This document shows positions 31,646 to 41,800 of a stretch of DNA of 64,000 bases, piece by piece. The notes below the pieces were generated by a model. The model was given only the letters and a program-made list of their open reading frames with translations. It was not told the DNA's origin and did no database searches. A program made the translations under genes and the position numbers. Source of the DNA: WJLG01 sp964602485. Its GTDB lineage: Bacteria; Patescibacteriota; Patescibacteriia; Patescibacteriales; WJLG01. Numbering within the stretch: the first letter of the stretch is position 1; each line of letters opens with the position of its first letter. The stretch covers positions 1 through 64,000 of the forward strand of contig CAZRQU010000001.1 of assembly GCA_964602485.1 (NCBI GenBank). The letters are read 5' to 3'.

Positions 31646-32233
31646 ATGATCAGTTATCTTGAAGGGAAAATCATAAAAAAAGGAATTAATTATATATTAT
31701 TGAATGTTGGCTACGTCGGTTATAAGATATTTGTAAACGAGAAGTTTCTATCAGAATTGGCCGGAGGTGATGAAATAACTGTTTGGACACATCAATATGT
31801 TCGTGAGGACAGTTTGGACCTTTACGGATTTTCCAATGATGAAGAGTTGGACCTTTTTGAGATCTTATTGTCCATATCCGGTGTTGGGCCGAGATCCGCC
31901 TTAGCTGTGCTTGCCATAGCTGGTGTTTCCGAGATAAGGTCAAGTATTGCTTCCGGAGACCCGTCATTGCTAACCAAAGTTTCCGGTATAGGTAAAAAAA
32001 CCGCTGAAAGGGTTGTTTTGGAACTGCGTGATAAAATGGCAGAGATGAATACTGTGTCTGGGGGATCGGTCGGGCCTATGACAGGGCAGAGCCAGAACAG
32101 CGATGAGATGGATGCTTTGGTTTCTTTGGGTTACAGCTTGCAACAAGCCAGAAAGGCCTTATCTGAAGTGGATCCGCAAATAAATGATCCAGGTGAAAGG
32201 ATAAAACGAGCGCTTAAAACGATCAAGAATTAA
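31646..32233 (+). CDS. ruvA: Holliday junction DNA helicase subunit RuvA
   Basis: A 195-residue RuvA that binds four-way junctions and recruits RuvB. OB domain at the N-terminus (MISYLEGKIIKK...), two helix-hairpin-helix motifs (LLSISGVGPRSALAVLA and LTKVSGIGKKTAERVVLELRDK), and the C-terminal RuvB-contact domain (DEMDALVSLGYSLQQARKAL). ruvB and ruvC are not adjacent. Confidence 0.96.
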   Translation: MISYLEGKIIKKGINYILLNVGYVGYKIFVNEKFLSELAGGDEITVWTHQYVREDSLDLYGFSNDEELDLFEILLSISGVGPRSALAVLAIAGVSEIRSSIASGDPSLLTKVSGIGKKTAERVVLELRDKMAEMNTVSGGSVGPMTGQSQNSDEMDALVSLGYSLQQARKALSEVDPQINDPGERIKRALKTIKN

Positions 32234-32260
32234 GAATAATGTTAGTTAATTGTTTTTAAA

Positions 32261-33277
32261 ATGAGATTTTTAAAGATAAACGACCAAAGAGAATACAACG
32301 CTTTTGTGCGTCAACAAGAACATGCGCAATTTTTGCAGTCTTGGCAATGGGGAGAGTTCCAGGAAAAGATCGGCAACAAGGTCATTAGGGTTGGCGTGGA
32401 AGATAACGGAGAATTGAAAGCAGCGGCTACTTTGATCAAGAAGGATGTCGGTTTGAAAATGGCCTATCTTTTTTCTCCACGTGGGCCGATCTTTGATTAT
32501 CGAACTCTTTGTGACAAGAATGCCGACGAGTGTGACCTGGGAGAAACCAGTGATATCAAAGCCTCAGAAGTCATATTTTCGGGGATCGAAGATCTGGCCA
32601 AAAAAGAAAAAGCGATATTTTATCGTTTTGAACCGATCTGCGGCAGAGGCAAGTGCCCGATCATTTTCAAAAAGACTATAGATGTAGAGCCTTCCAAAAC
32701 GATGATCTTGGATCTTTCCTCCTCTGAAGAAGATATATTGGGAGCTATGCACCATAAAACAAGATATAATATACGTTTGTCAGCCAGAAAAGGAGTTCAA
32801 GTGAAGGAGTCTAGACCCGGGAACAAGTTTGATGATTTTTGGAATGTAATGACCATGACCGGCAACAGGGATGATTTTAAAGTTCATTCCTACGACCATT
32901 ACAAGAAGATGTTGGAGGTAGATGACTGTTTTATGAAATTATTCACAGCCGAGATCGGTGGCAGCTTGTTGGCGGCCGGTATCTTTTCTTTTTTTGGTGA
33001 TACTGTAACTTATGTCCACGGAGCTTCTTCTAATGAGAAAAGAGAAGTAATGGCACCTTATCTACTTCAATGGCATGTGATGAAGCTGGCCAAGCAGGCT
33101 GGATTCAAATTTTATGACCTTTATGGAATAGATGAGGATAAATGGCCGGGAGTCACCAGATTCAAAAAAGGGTTCAAAGGGCAAGAAGTGGTTTATCCCG
33201 GAACTTTTGACAAGATCTTCAAAGATAGATATTATCAAGTATATAAGTTAATAAGAAAGATAAGAAGAGCTTTTTGA
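32261..33277 (+). CDS. FemX/FemA-like peptidoglycan bridge-forming aminoacyltransferase
   Basis: A 338-residue FemABX-family protein. The N-terminal half has AHFLQSWQWGEFQEKIG-like sequence and PRGPIFDY; the second GNAT-like domain has HHKTRYNIRLSARKGVQVKES, YVHGASS, PYLLQWHVMKLAKQAGFKFYDLYGI and a final GFKGQEVVYPGTFDKIF. Family members transfer amino acids from aminoacyl-tRNA to the third residue of lipid II stem peptides. The MurE-like gene directly downstream makes that stem, so the two fit a branched-peptide wall. A terminator separates them. Confidence 0.9.
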   Translation: MRFLKINDQREYNAFVRQQEHAQFLQSWQWGEFQEKIGNKVIRVGVEDNGELKAAATLIKKDVGLKMAYLFSPRGPIFDYRTLCDKNADECDLGETSDIKASEVIFSGIEDLAKKEKAIFYRFEPICGRGKCPIIFKKTIDVEPSKTMILDLSSSEEDILGAMHHKTRYNIRLSARKGVQVKESRPGNKFDDFWNVMTMTGNRDDFKVHSYDHYKKMLEVDDCFMKLFTAEIGGSLLAAGIFSFFGDTVTYVHGASSNEKREVMAPYLLQWHVMKLAKQAGFKFYDLYGIDEDKWPGVTRFKKGFKGQEVVYPGTFDKIFKDRYYQVYKLIRKIRRAF

Positions 33278-33300
33278 CCCTTTTTTCCATGTTTTAATAG

Positions 33301-33322
33301 GGCCTGACGATCAGGCCTTTTT
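33301..33322 (+). terminator. Intrinsic terminator after the FemX-like gene
   Basis: GGCCTGA-CGA-TCAGGCC followed by five T residues: a perfect 7-bp stem. Confidence 0.85.
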
Positions 33323-33325
33323 AGT

Positions 33326-33354
33326 TTGCTTGAAAGGGTAAAAGGTTCTATAAT
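33326..33354 (+). promoter_or_regulatory. Promoter of the MurE-like gene; near-leaderless transcript
   Basis: TTGCTT at 33326-33331, 17-bp spacer, TATAAT at 33349-33354. With initiation about seven bases downstream, the transcript would start at or within two bases of the ATG at 33363. Confidence 0.65.
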
Positions 33355-33362
33355 CATAATAT

Positions 33363-34778
33363 ATGGATCAGTTTCTAAGTTTCATAAAAAGGATCATACC
33401 TACCAAGGTTTTTAAGGCCTTGCAACCCATATACCATTACATTTTAAGCTGGTTCTCTTCTTTGATCTGTGGTTGGCCCTCGGAAAGGATAATCGTTATC
33501 GGGATCACCGGAACGACCGGCAAGACTTCCAGTGTCTATATAATGGCAAAATTATTGCGGTCTTTTGGCTATAAGGTCGGTTATACTTCCACGGCCATGT
33601 TCTCTGACGGTGATCGAGATTGGCTTAATGACAAAAAGATGACCATGGTGGGCAGATTGTTCACCCAGAGGATGCTTTCTAAAATGGTGAAGAACGGATG
33701 CCAATTTGCCATTGTAGAGACTACTTCAGAGGGGATAAAGCAATTCAGGCATAGGTTCATAAATTATGATTGGCTGGTGTTTACCGGCCTGTATCCTGAG
33801 CACATAGAATCCCATGGTAGCTTTGAGAACTATAAACAAGCCAAAGGAAGACTGTTCGATCATCTTAAGAGGTGTTCGGTAAAATATGCCAGTGACAAGC
33901 TGCAGGTCTTTAAAAGTATAAGCGGTTTTAAGAAGCTTGATCTGAACCGTATAAAGAAAAGGATAATTGTTAATCTGGACGATGAACACGCGCCTTATTT
34001 TTTATCTTTTTGGTCAGATGAGAAACTTGGATATGCAACCGGCAAAGTTAATGATGAGGACTTACCTGATAATTTGAAAGTGGTTCATTACGGCTCTTTC
34101 AAGACTAACAAGAAAGGGATAAGTTTCGAAGTGATGGGACAGAGGATGTATTTAGGTCTTTATGGTAAGTTCAATGCGGCCAATGCCATGAACGCCATAG
34201 CGATAGCCGCTGTTCTGGAAAAAACTCCTGAACAAGTAAGAGACGGCCTTTCAGAGATAGATGGCGTACCCGGGCGCTTGGAAAAGATAGACGAAGGGCA
34301 AGATTTCGTTGTTATAGTTGATTATGCTTTCGAACCTCGAGCCATGAATAAATTATATGGAGTTGCCAGTGAGATAGATCATAAAGATATAATTCATGTA
34401 TTAGGAGGTACCGGAGGGGGGAGAGATAAGGACAGGCGGGCTAAATTGGGTAGAATAGCTGGAGAAAAAGCTAAGTTTGTTATAGTTACCAATGAAGATC
34501 CTTATGACGAGGACCCTCAACAGATAATGGACCAGGTTGCCCAAGGGGCGATAAAGGCGGGTAAAAGGGAAGAAAAGGACCTATTCAAGATAATAGATAG
34601 AGGGTTGGCCATTGAAAAAGCGATCAAGTTGGCCAGTGAGAACGATGTAGTATTGATAACTGGCAAAGGATGCGAGCAAGCTATCTGTGTGGCTTGCGGC
34701 AGAAAGGTCAAATGGGATGATCGTCAGGCAGTCAGAGAAGTATTGAAAAACAAGGAGAAGAAGGTTGAAGATAAATAA
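33363..34778 (+). CDS. murE: MurE-like UDP-N-acetylmuramyl peptide ligase
   Basis: A 471-residue Mur ligase. ATP-binding loop GITGTTGKTSS (residues 48-57, Lys54), the carbamylated-Lys region and central domain (VVETTSEGIKQFRH; GLYPEHIESHGSFENYKQAKG), and a C-terminal domain with DYAFEPRAMNKLY...HVLGGTGGGRDKDRRAKLG. It is MurE-like by the TSTAMFS and EHIESHGS patterns. The N-terminal UMP-binding domain is reduced to about 40 residues with a hydrophobic helix. The site that reads DNPR in diaminopimelate-adding MurE is EDPY here (TNEDPYDEDP), so the added residue may not be diaminopimelate; the neighbouring FemX-like gene points to lysine or ornithine, but that is inference. Confidence 0.85.
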   Translation: MDQFLSFIKRIIPTKVFKALQPIYHYILSWFSSLICGWPSERIIVIGITGTTGKTSSVYIMAKLLRSFGYKVGYTSTAMFSDGDRDWLNDKKMTMVGRLFTQRMLSKMVKNGCQFAIVETTSEGIKQFRHRFINYDWLVFTGLYPEHIESHGSFENYKQAKGRLFDHLKRCSVKYASDKLQVFKSISGFKKLDLNRIKKRIIVNLDDEHAPYFLSFWSDEKLGYATGKVNDEDLPDNLKVVHYGSFKTNKKGISFEVMGQRMYLGLYGKFNAANAMNAIAIAAVLEKTPEQVRDGLSEIDGVPGRLEKIDEGQDFVVIVDYAFEPRAMNKLYGVASEIDHKDIIHVLGGTGGGRDKDRRAKLGRIAGEKAKFVIVTNEDPYDEDPQQIMDQVAQGAIKAGKREEKDLFKIIDRGLAIEKAIKLASENDVVLITGKGCEQAICVACGRKVKWDDRQAVREVLKNKEKKVEDK

Positions 34779-34831
34779 TGGAGCAAACATTAGTTAAAAA
34801 AATAAAAATATTAATAAAACTCTAAAAGCTA

Positions 34832-34860
34832 TTGACATAATATAAAAATATTGCTAATCT
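34832..34860 (+). promoter_or_regulatory. Promoter of rpoB-rpoC
   Basis: Consensus TTGACA at 34832-34837, 17-bp spacer, TAATCT at 34855-34860. It gives a leader of about 360 bases. Confidence 0.7.
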
Positions 34861-35228
34861 TTAAAGACAATTGAATACAAGTTCTGCAAGTGCGAATCAA
34901 AAAGGTGATTTTTGGTTTTTTTCTGTTTACATAAATTCAAAAACAAAAAATAAAATAGAAAATTATTAAACCTTTGTTCATCTTTTCTTTTTCCTTGGTC
35001 CCAAGGGGAAGCGAGGGTGAAAATTAAAAGAGTTCCTGTTTAATGACATTTATTTTCGGTATAAAATGCATTTTACAAGGGATCTCTAAGGTCAAGTGGA
35101 AAACAAGGTTTAACTAAACAAGAAAATGGAATAACTCAAACCATTATAGGGCTTTGAGGTTTTTTTGTTGTCTGGGGCATTTTAAAATTTAAATTCATTA
35201 TACATTTTAAAATATTTAAATACTTTTT
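34861..35228 (+). promoter_or_regulatory. Long rpoB leader with candidate attenuator
   Basis: No gene is seen in this stretch. From 5' to 3' it has a hairpin AATCA...TGATT followed by TTTTTGG and a T-run (about 34896-34925), a stable stem TTCCTTGG/CAAGGGGAA (about 34990-35010), and at 35135-35166 the hairpin CTCAAA-CC...GG-c-TTTGAG followed by seven T residues, 62 bases before the ATG. The last has the form of an intrinsic terminator. rplJ and rplL, which precede rpoB in most bacteria and regulate it, are not here. Confidence 0.5.
35135..35166 (+). terminator. Terminator-like hairpin in front of rpoB
   Basis: Stem CTCAAA (35135-35140) with TTTGAG (35153-35158), strengthened by CC/GG inside, then GTTTTTTT. 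It lies between the promoter and rpoB, so it would act as an attenuator rather than a gene end. Confidence 0.5.
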
Positions 35229-38200
35229 ATGTCAAATAAAAGCACTCAATACGATTACACCGAAAGCGCTACCGGAAGAAGGTTCTTTACCAAGAACAAG
35301 AGCGCTTTGGAGATGCCGGACCTTATTGAAATGCAAAAGGATTCTTATGACTGGTTCATAAGACAAGGGTTGGCAGAACTTTTTGACGAGATCTCCCCGG
35401 TAACGGACTTTATAGGCCGTGATCTCAATCTTTATTTCGAGGATTATTATTTGGATGAGCCCAAGTTCGACGAAAGAGTAAGTCGGGATAAAAATATAAC
35501 CTACGAAGCTCCTTTACGTGTCAAAACCAGACTGGAGAACAAGAGAACAGGAGAGAATGTGACCCAAGAAGTATTTTTGGGTGATTTTCCTTTGATGACC
35601 CAGAACGGAACTTTCATAGTCAACGGCATTGAAAGAGTAGTGATCTCCCAGCTTATAAGATCTGCCGGTGTTATATTCTCAGCTGAATACATAAAGGGCA
35701 AGAAGCATTATGGGGCTAAGATAATACCTAACAGAGGTGCTTGGCTAGAGATAGAAACGGATGTGAACAAGGTTATTTGGGTAAGAATAGATAGAAAAAG
35801 AAAAGTGGCTGTTACTTCGCTTTTGCGCGCTTTCGGATTCGCTGATGATTCTGAGATAAGGGATCTGTTCAAAAATGTGGACAAGATCAAGGATCCTGAC
35901 GACATAACCTATACTGATGCGACTTTGGCCAAAGATGCTTCTTCCAACGAGGAAGAAGGGTTGATAGAGGTTTATAAAAGGATCAGGCCTGGTGATCTGG
36001 CTGCCACCGATAATGCCAAACAATTGATCTATTCGATGTTCTTTCGTTTTGACAGGTATGATTTTGGCCGGGTTGGACGATATAAATTGAACAGGCGTTT
36101 CAATGAGAGTCTGCCGATAGACAAAGAAAGCAGGATATTAAGAAAAGAGGATCTGGTCAATATAATAAAAGAGGTTATAAGATTGAATATAACTCAAGAA
36201 CCAGAGGACGACATAGATCATCTTTCCAACAGGAGAGTGAGAGCCATAGGCGAGTTGATCCAAAATAGGTTCAGAGTGGGCTTGGCTAGAATGGAAAGGA
36301 TAATCAAGGACAGAATGAGTACCGCTGACATAAACACTTTGAATCCGAACAAGCTTATAAACGCTCGTCCGGTGATATCAGTGATCAAGGAATTCTTCAT
36401 GTCATCCCAGCTTTCTCAATTTATGGACCAAACCAATCCTTTGGCCGAATTGGAGCATAAGAGAAGATTATCAGCCATGGGTCCCGGAGGATTGACCAGA
36501 GAAAGAGCCGGGTTCGATGTTCGCGACGTTCACGCAACTCACTATGGAAGGATCTGCCCTATAGCCACCCCTGAAGGACCTAATATCGGATTGGTGGGCC
36601 ATTTGGCCACTTATGCCAATCTGAATTCTTATGGATTTTTAGAAACTCCTTTTCGAGTGATCCTTCATGATCTTGAAGCGAACGATGAGAGATTGAAAGG
36701 CCAGACCGCCAGAGAGGATATATGCGAGGTCAAGGACGTGGAATTGGAAGAAGGAAAAGACAGAATATTGATGAAGGATGTGGAAGCTAAAGGCAAAGTT
36801 TTGATTAAAAAAGGAGATACACTGACCTTAGATAAGATAAAGACCATAAAGAGTAAAGTTGATCCTAGGGTTTTGATACCGGTGGTTCCTCAAGTTACGA
36901 ATGAGATAGTTTATTTAGATGCTTATAGCGAAGAAAAATACATATCGACTTCCGCTACCACTCCTATTGATGAGAATGGACATTTTCTTAATGAAAGTTG
37001 CGAAGTTAGGGAATACGGTCAACCGACCAAGGCTCCGGTGGAAGCAGTAGATTTTTTCGGAGTGGCTGCCAACCAGATAATTTCCATTGCCACCTCTTTG
37101 GTTCCTTTTATGGAACATAATGATGGACAAAGAGCTTTGATGGGAACGAACATGCAAAGACAAGCCGTTCCTTTGGTTTCCACTGATTCGCCGATAGTTG
37201 GAACCGGTATGGAGGAGAGAGCTGCTCGTGATTCAGGCCATATGACCATGGCCAAAGAAGCGGGTGAAGTTGTGGCAGTGGATTCTTCCAGGATCGTGGT
37301 TAGGAGTAAGAAAGGGGAGGATCAAACATACGAACTCACTAAATTCTTGCGTTCTAACGCTTCTACTTGTATCAACCAAAGACCGGTTGTCAAGATAGGT
37401 GATAAGGTCAAGAAGGGTGAAGCCATCAGTGATGGACCAGTTATTGACAAAGGAGAATTGGCCTTAGGTAAGAACGCTCTAGTGGCTTATATGACCTGGG
37501 AAGGTTTCAATTATGAGGATGCCATAATCATTTCTGAGAGGCTGGTGAGCGAACATACATACTCTTCTATATATATAGAGAATTATACTATTGATGTCAG
37601 GGATACTAAGCTTGGACCTGAGGTCGTGACCAATGATATACCAAACACATCTGAAGAGAAATTGAAGAATTTGGATGAAGGAGGAGTGATAAGGATAGGC
37701 GCTGAGGTTTCTTCCGGTGATATTTTGGTGGGTAAGATAACCCCGAAAGGTGAGACCGAGTTATCAGCTGAAGAAAAGCTTCTAAGAGTGATCTTTGGAG
37801 AAAAGGCCAAGGATGTCCGTGACTCTTCGCTATACTTGGAACACGGAGAGCACGGTAAGGTGGTCGATGTTAAATATTTTTCAAAAGAGAACGGAGATAA
37901 ATTATCAGCCGGAGTCATTCAGTCGATCCAAGTCTCAGTAGCTAACTTAAGAAAAGTTCAGGTTGGCGATAAAATGGCCGGTCGTTATGGTAATAAAGGT
38001 GTTATATCCAAGGTTGTGCCGGTAGAAGATATGCCTTACCTGGAAGATGGAACCCCTGTTGATGTGATACTTTCACCTTTGGGTATAATTTCGCGTATGA
38101 ACTTAGGCCAGATATTAGAAACCCATTTGGGATTCGCAGCCAAGAAGCTTGGATACAAAGTAGCCACGCCAGCTCTGGATGGTGTTTCTTCCGATATAAT

Positions 38201-38771
38201 AAGGAGTGAACTTGTAAGAGCCGGATTGTCTGATGATGGCAAGGTGGTTCTCTATGACGGAAAGACCGGAGAGAAGTATGAGAACAGGACAGTGGTTGGT
38301 ATAGAGTATCTGCTCAAACTTAACCACATGGTCGAGGACAAGATGCATCAGAGATCGATTGGTCCATACTCTTTGATAACTCAACAACCTTTAGGAGGAA
38401 AGGCTCAATTCGGCGGACAAAGATTCGGAGAAATGGAAGTTTGGGCTTTAGAGGGTTATGGAGCTGCTCATACCTTGCAGGAGATACTTACTATAAAATC
38501 CGATGATGTTCCGGGAAGAAGCGCTGCTTATGAATCAATAATAAAAGGCGAGAAGATAAAGAAGGTCAATGTTCCTGAATCATTCAATGTTTTGATAAGG
38601 GAATTGAAAGGCTTAGGGTTGGATGTTCAGCTTTTAGGAGGAGAAGATAACGACGAAGAAGAGAAGGATGACAAGGAAGAGAAGGGCAATGAGGAAGAAA
38701 AAGAAAAAAGTAAAGACGATGAAATAGAAGGTGAGAAAAAAGAAACGGAAGACGAAAAAGAAGAAAGTTAA
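35229..38771 (+). CDS. rpoB: RNA polymerase beta subunit
   Basis: Catalytic core subunit, 1180 residues. Landmarks: fork/rifampicin region SQLSQFMDQTNPLAELEHKRRLSAMGPGGLTRERAGFDVRDVH, ATPEGPNIGLVGHLATYA, the switch sequence GDKMAGRYGNKGVISKVVPVEDMPYLEDG and the C-terminal GGKAQFGGQRFGEMEVWALEGYGAAHTLQEILTIKSDD (all interrupted here as recognised pieces). The rif region has the usual Asp-Gln and His-Lys-Arg-Arg residues. The last 45 residues are an acidic Asp/Glu/Lys tail not found in most RpoB. rpoC follows after a 73-bp heptamer-type spacer. Confidence 0.97.
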   Translation: MSNKSTQYDYTESATGRRFFTKNKSALEMPDLIEMQKDSYDWFIRQGLAELFDEISPVTDFIGRDLNLYFEDYYLDEPKFDERVSRDKNITYEAPLRVKTRLENKRTGENVTQEVFLGDFPLMTQNGTFIVNGIERVVISQLIRSAGVIFSAEYIKGKKHYGAKIIPNRGAWLEIETDVNKVIWVRIDRKRKVAVTSLLRAFGFADDSEIRDLFKNVDKIKDPDDITYTDATLAKDASSNEEEGLIEVYKRIRPGDLAATDNAKQLIYSMFFRFDRYDFGRVGRYKLNRRFNESLPIDKESRILRKEDLVNIIKEVIRLNITQEPEDDIDHLSNRRVRAIGELIQNRFRVGLARMERIIKDRMSTADINTLNPNKLINARPVISVIKEFFMSSQLSQFMDQTNPLAELEHKRRLSAMGPGGLTRERAGFDVRDVHATHYGRICPIATPEGPNIGLVGHLATYANLNSYGFLETPFRVILHDLEANDERLKGQTAREDICEVKDVELEEGKDRILMKDVEAKGKVLIKKGDTLTLDKIKTIKSKVDPRVLIPVVPQVTNEIVYLDAYSEEKYISTSATTPIDENGHFLNESCEVREYGQPTKAPVEAVDFFGVAANQIISIATSLVPFMEHNDGQRALMGTNMQRQAVPLVSTDSPIVGTGMEERAARDSGHMTMAKEAGEVVAVDSSRIVVRSKKGEDQTYELTKFLRSNASTCINQRPVVKIGDKVKKGEAISDGPVIDKGELALGKNALVAYMTWEGFNYEDAIIISERLVSEHTYSSIYIENYTIDVRDTKLGPEVVTNDIPNTSEEKLKNLDEGGVIRIGAEVSSGDILVGKITPKGETELSAEEKLLRVIFGEKAKDVRDSSLYLEHGEHGKVVDVKYFSKENGDKLSAGVIQSIQVSVANLRKVQVGDKMAGRYGNKGVISKVVPVEDMPYLEDGTPVDVILSPLGIISRMNLGQILETHLGFAAKKLGYKVATPALDGVSSDIIRSELVRAGLSDDGKVVLYDGKTGEKYENRTVVGIEYLLKLNHMVEDKMHQRSIGPYSLITQQPLGGKAQFGGQRFGEMEVWALEGYGAAHTLQEILTIKSDDVPGRSAAYESIIKGEKIKKVNVPESFNVLIRELKGLGLDVQLLGGEDNDEEEKDDKEEKGNEEEKEKSKDDEIEGEKKETEDEKEES

Positions 38772-38844
38772 TTAGCTAATTAGTACGTTGGGTACTTAGG
38801 ACTAATCAACCAATTAACTAAGCACCTGATTAACTATATAATAT
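38772..38844 (+). repeat. Heptamer palindrome between rpoB and rpoC
   Basis: Left arm TAATTAGTACGTTGGGTACTT, right arm built from CCAATTAACTAAGCACCTGATTAACT-type units; the two arms can pair imperfectly around GACTAATC. The TTAACTA/TTAATTG units recur in the ribosomal gaps at 44287, 55208 and 56862. Confidence 0.5.
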
Positions 38845-41800
38845 ATGCTTAATCCAATAAAAACATCTGATTTCGATGCCATTAAATTAAAATTGGCATC
38901 CCCGGATGACATACTTGAGTGGTCCCATGGAGAGGTGACCAGGCCGGAAACCATAAATTATCGAACCCAAAAGCCGGAAAAGGATGGCTTGTTCTGTGAA
39001 AGGATATTCGGACCGACCAAGGATTGGGAATGTTATTGCGGTAAATACAAGAAGATCCGTTATAAAGGCGTGATCTGTGACAAGTGCGGCGTTGAGGTTA
39101 CTAGGAGTATAGTAAGAAGAGAGAGAATGGGGCACATAGAGCTTCAAACCCCTTGTTCCCATATTTGGTTCCTAAGAGGGATCTCTTCTAAGATAGGCAT
39201 GATATTGGATCTATCCATGCAGGCTTTGGAAAGGGTTATATATTTTGCCAGTTTCATAGTCACTGATGTTGACGAGGAGTTGAAGAATCAAACCATTGAT
39301 CAGGTGAAGCAGGAGTATAAGGACAAGAAGAAGTCCATAAGCGATGATCTCAAGAAACAGGAAAAAGAGATCAAAGCTAGTAAGAATCAATTGATCAAAG
39401 AGGGAATGAAGGCCGAGGAAGCTGATAAAAAAATAGCCAAAGAGATAGAAACTTTGGAGAAGGCCAAGGAAGAGAAACTGGAAAAACTTACCTCTTATTT
39501 CAACGAGTCAGCCAGAGAGCTTAAGGATCTAAAGCCCATGTTGATAATATCAGAGGATATTTATCAGAATTTGAGTTTGAAATATGGCCATATTTTTGAA
39601 GCCGGCATCGGAGCCGAAGCGGTCAAGAAGGTGCTTGCCAGGATCGATCTAAAGAAGACGATCAAGGAATTGGATGAAAAATATAAAGATGCCATCGATT
39701 CCAAAAAAGAGAAAATGATCAAACGTTTAAAGGTTTTGAAGAGCTTGGAGGCCAACGACATTAGACCGGAATGGATGATACTTACTCATATCCCTGTTAT
39801 ACCTCCAGACCTAAGGCCTATGGTTTCTTTAGAGGGTGGGCGTTTCGCCACTTCTGACCTTAATGATCTTTACAGAAGGGTTATAAACAGGAACAATCGT
39901 TTAAAGCAACTTATAGACCTTAACGCGCCCGAAGTTATTTGTCGTAATGAAAAAAGAATGCTTCAAGAAGCGGTTGATGCTTTGATAGATAATTCTGCCA
40001 GAGCTTCCAAGACAGTTGTTGCCTCTACCGGACAAAAAAGACAGCTCAAATCATTGGCTGACTCTCTAAAAGGTAAACAAGGAAGATTCAGACAGAATTT
40101 GCTTGGAAAGAGGACAGACTATTCAGGACGTAGCGTTATCGTGGTCAATCCAAAATTGAATTTGGATCAATGCGGTTTGCCTAAATTGATGGCCTTGGAG
40201 CTTTTCAAGCCGTTTATAATATCCAAACTTATCAAAAGGGAGATAGTTCACAATGTGAGAAGCGCTTCAAGATATATAGAAGCCGGTCATAATGAAGTTT
40301 GGGACATATTGGAAGAAATAGTCGATCATGCTTATGTTTTCTTGAATCGTGCTCCAACTCTTCACCGTTTGGGAATACAGGCTTTCAAACCTACCCTTAT
40401 AGAAGGTAAGGCCATTCAGATACATCCTATGGTCTGTACCGCCTTTAATGCTGACTTTGATGGAGATCAGATGGCCGTTCATGTGCCTTTAACAGAGGAA
40501 GCTAATATGGAGGCCAAAGAGATAATGCTTTCTTCCAAAAATTTATTGAAGCCGGCTACTGGTGACCCTATTGTTTCCCCTAATCAGGATATCGTTTGGG
40601 GAGCTTATTATATAACTTTAGGAGAAGAGGTTACAGAAGAAGAGATCACTGATGAGGATAAAAAGAGCTTAAAATTCTTCAGTGATGAGAATGAGGCGAA
40701 AATGTCTTATAGTAATCATTTCACAGGATTGCATGATATGATAATCGTCAGGATACAAGAGGGCCGATTGATAAAAACAACTCCTGGAAGAGTTTTATTC
40801 AACGAAATATTGCCTCCTAAGTTGAGATTTATAAATAAGAATGTGAAGAAGGGAGATCTTAAGAATTTGGTTAGAGATTGTTTGAGGATATATGGCTTGG
40901 AGGAAACGGTTAAATTCGTTGATAATCTTAAGAACGAGGCTTTTTCTTTGATAACGAAGAGTGGTTGGTCTTTCGGAATAGGGGATCTTAATGATGTTAC
41001 AAAGGTGGATGAATTGTTAAAAGAGGCTGAGAACGAGGTTGTTGAAGTGCATGATCAGTTCGATGAAGGTTTATTGACCGAAAGTGAACGATCCAGCAAG
41101 GTCATAGAGATATGGAGCAATGTTAAAGAAGAGATAACCGAAGCCTGCAAGAAAGAATTGACTGCTGATAATCCTGTGCATTCGATGATAGAATCGGGTG
41201 CTCGCGGATCTTGGGCTCAGCTTACTCAGATCATAGGTATGAAAGGTTTGGTGACCTCGCCTTCAGGAGGGGTTATAGAATTGCCGGTCAAAGGTAATTT
41301 TAAAAAAGGATTCGATGTTTTAGAATACTTTATTGCTTCTCATGGTGTTAGAAAAGGTCTTTCTGATACTGCCTTGAGAACAGCTAACGCCGGTTATCTT
41401 ACTCGACGCTTGGTCGATGTCTCTCAAGATATAATAGTTTCTAACGATGACTGCGGAGATAAAGAAGGTATTCTTCTTACTAAAGCGGAGAGCGAGGAAA
41501 TGGGAGAAACTTTACTCAAGAGGATAACAGGCAGGTATCTGGCCAAAGACCTTAAGAATTCCAAGGGTGATGTTCTGGCCAAGGCCGGCGAGATCGTAGA
41601 TGATAATTTGGCTTTACAGATCAAGAAAGAGGATATCGAGGAGGCCAGTATAAGATCTGTGCTCAGTTGTCAGGCGGAAAGAGGTATCTGTGTTAAGTGT
41701 TATGGTAATGACCTTGGTAACAACCAGCCGGTCAAGATGGGTACTCCGGTCGGTATTGTGGCTGCTCAGTCTATCGGAGAGCCGGGAACCCAGCTCACTA

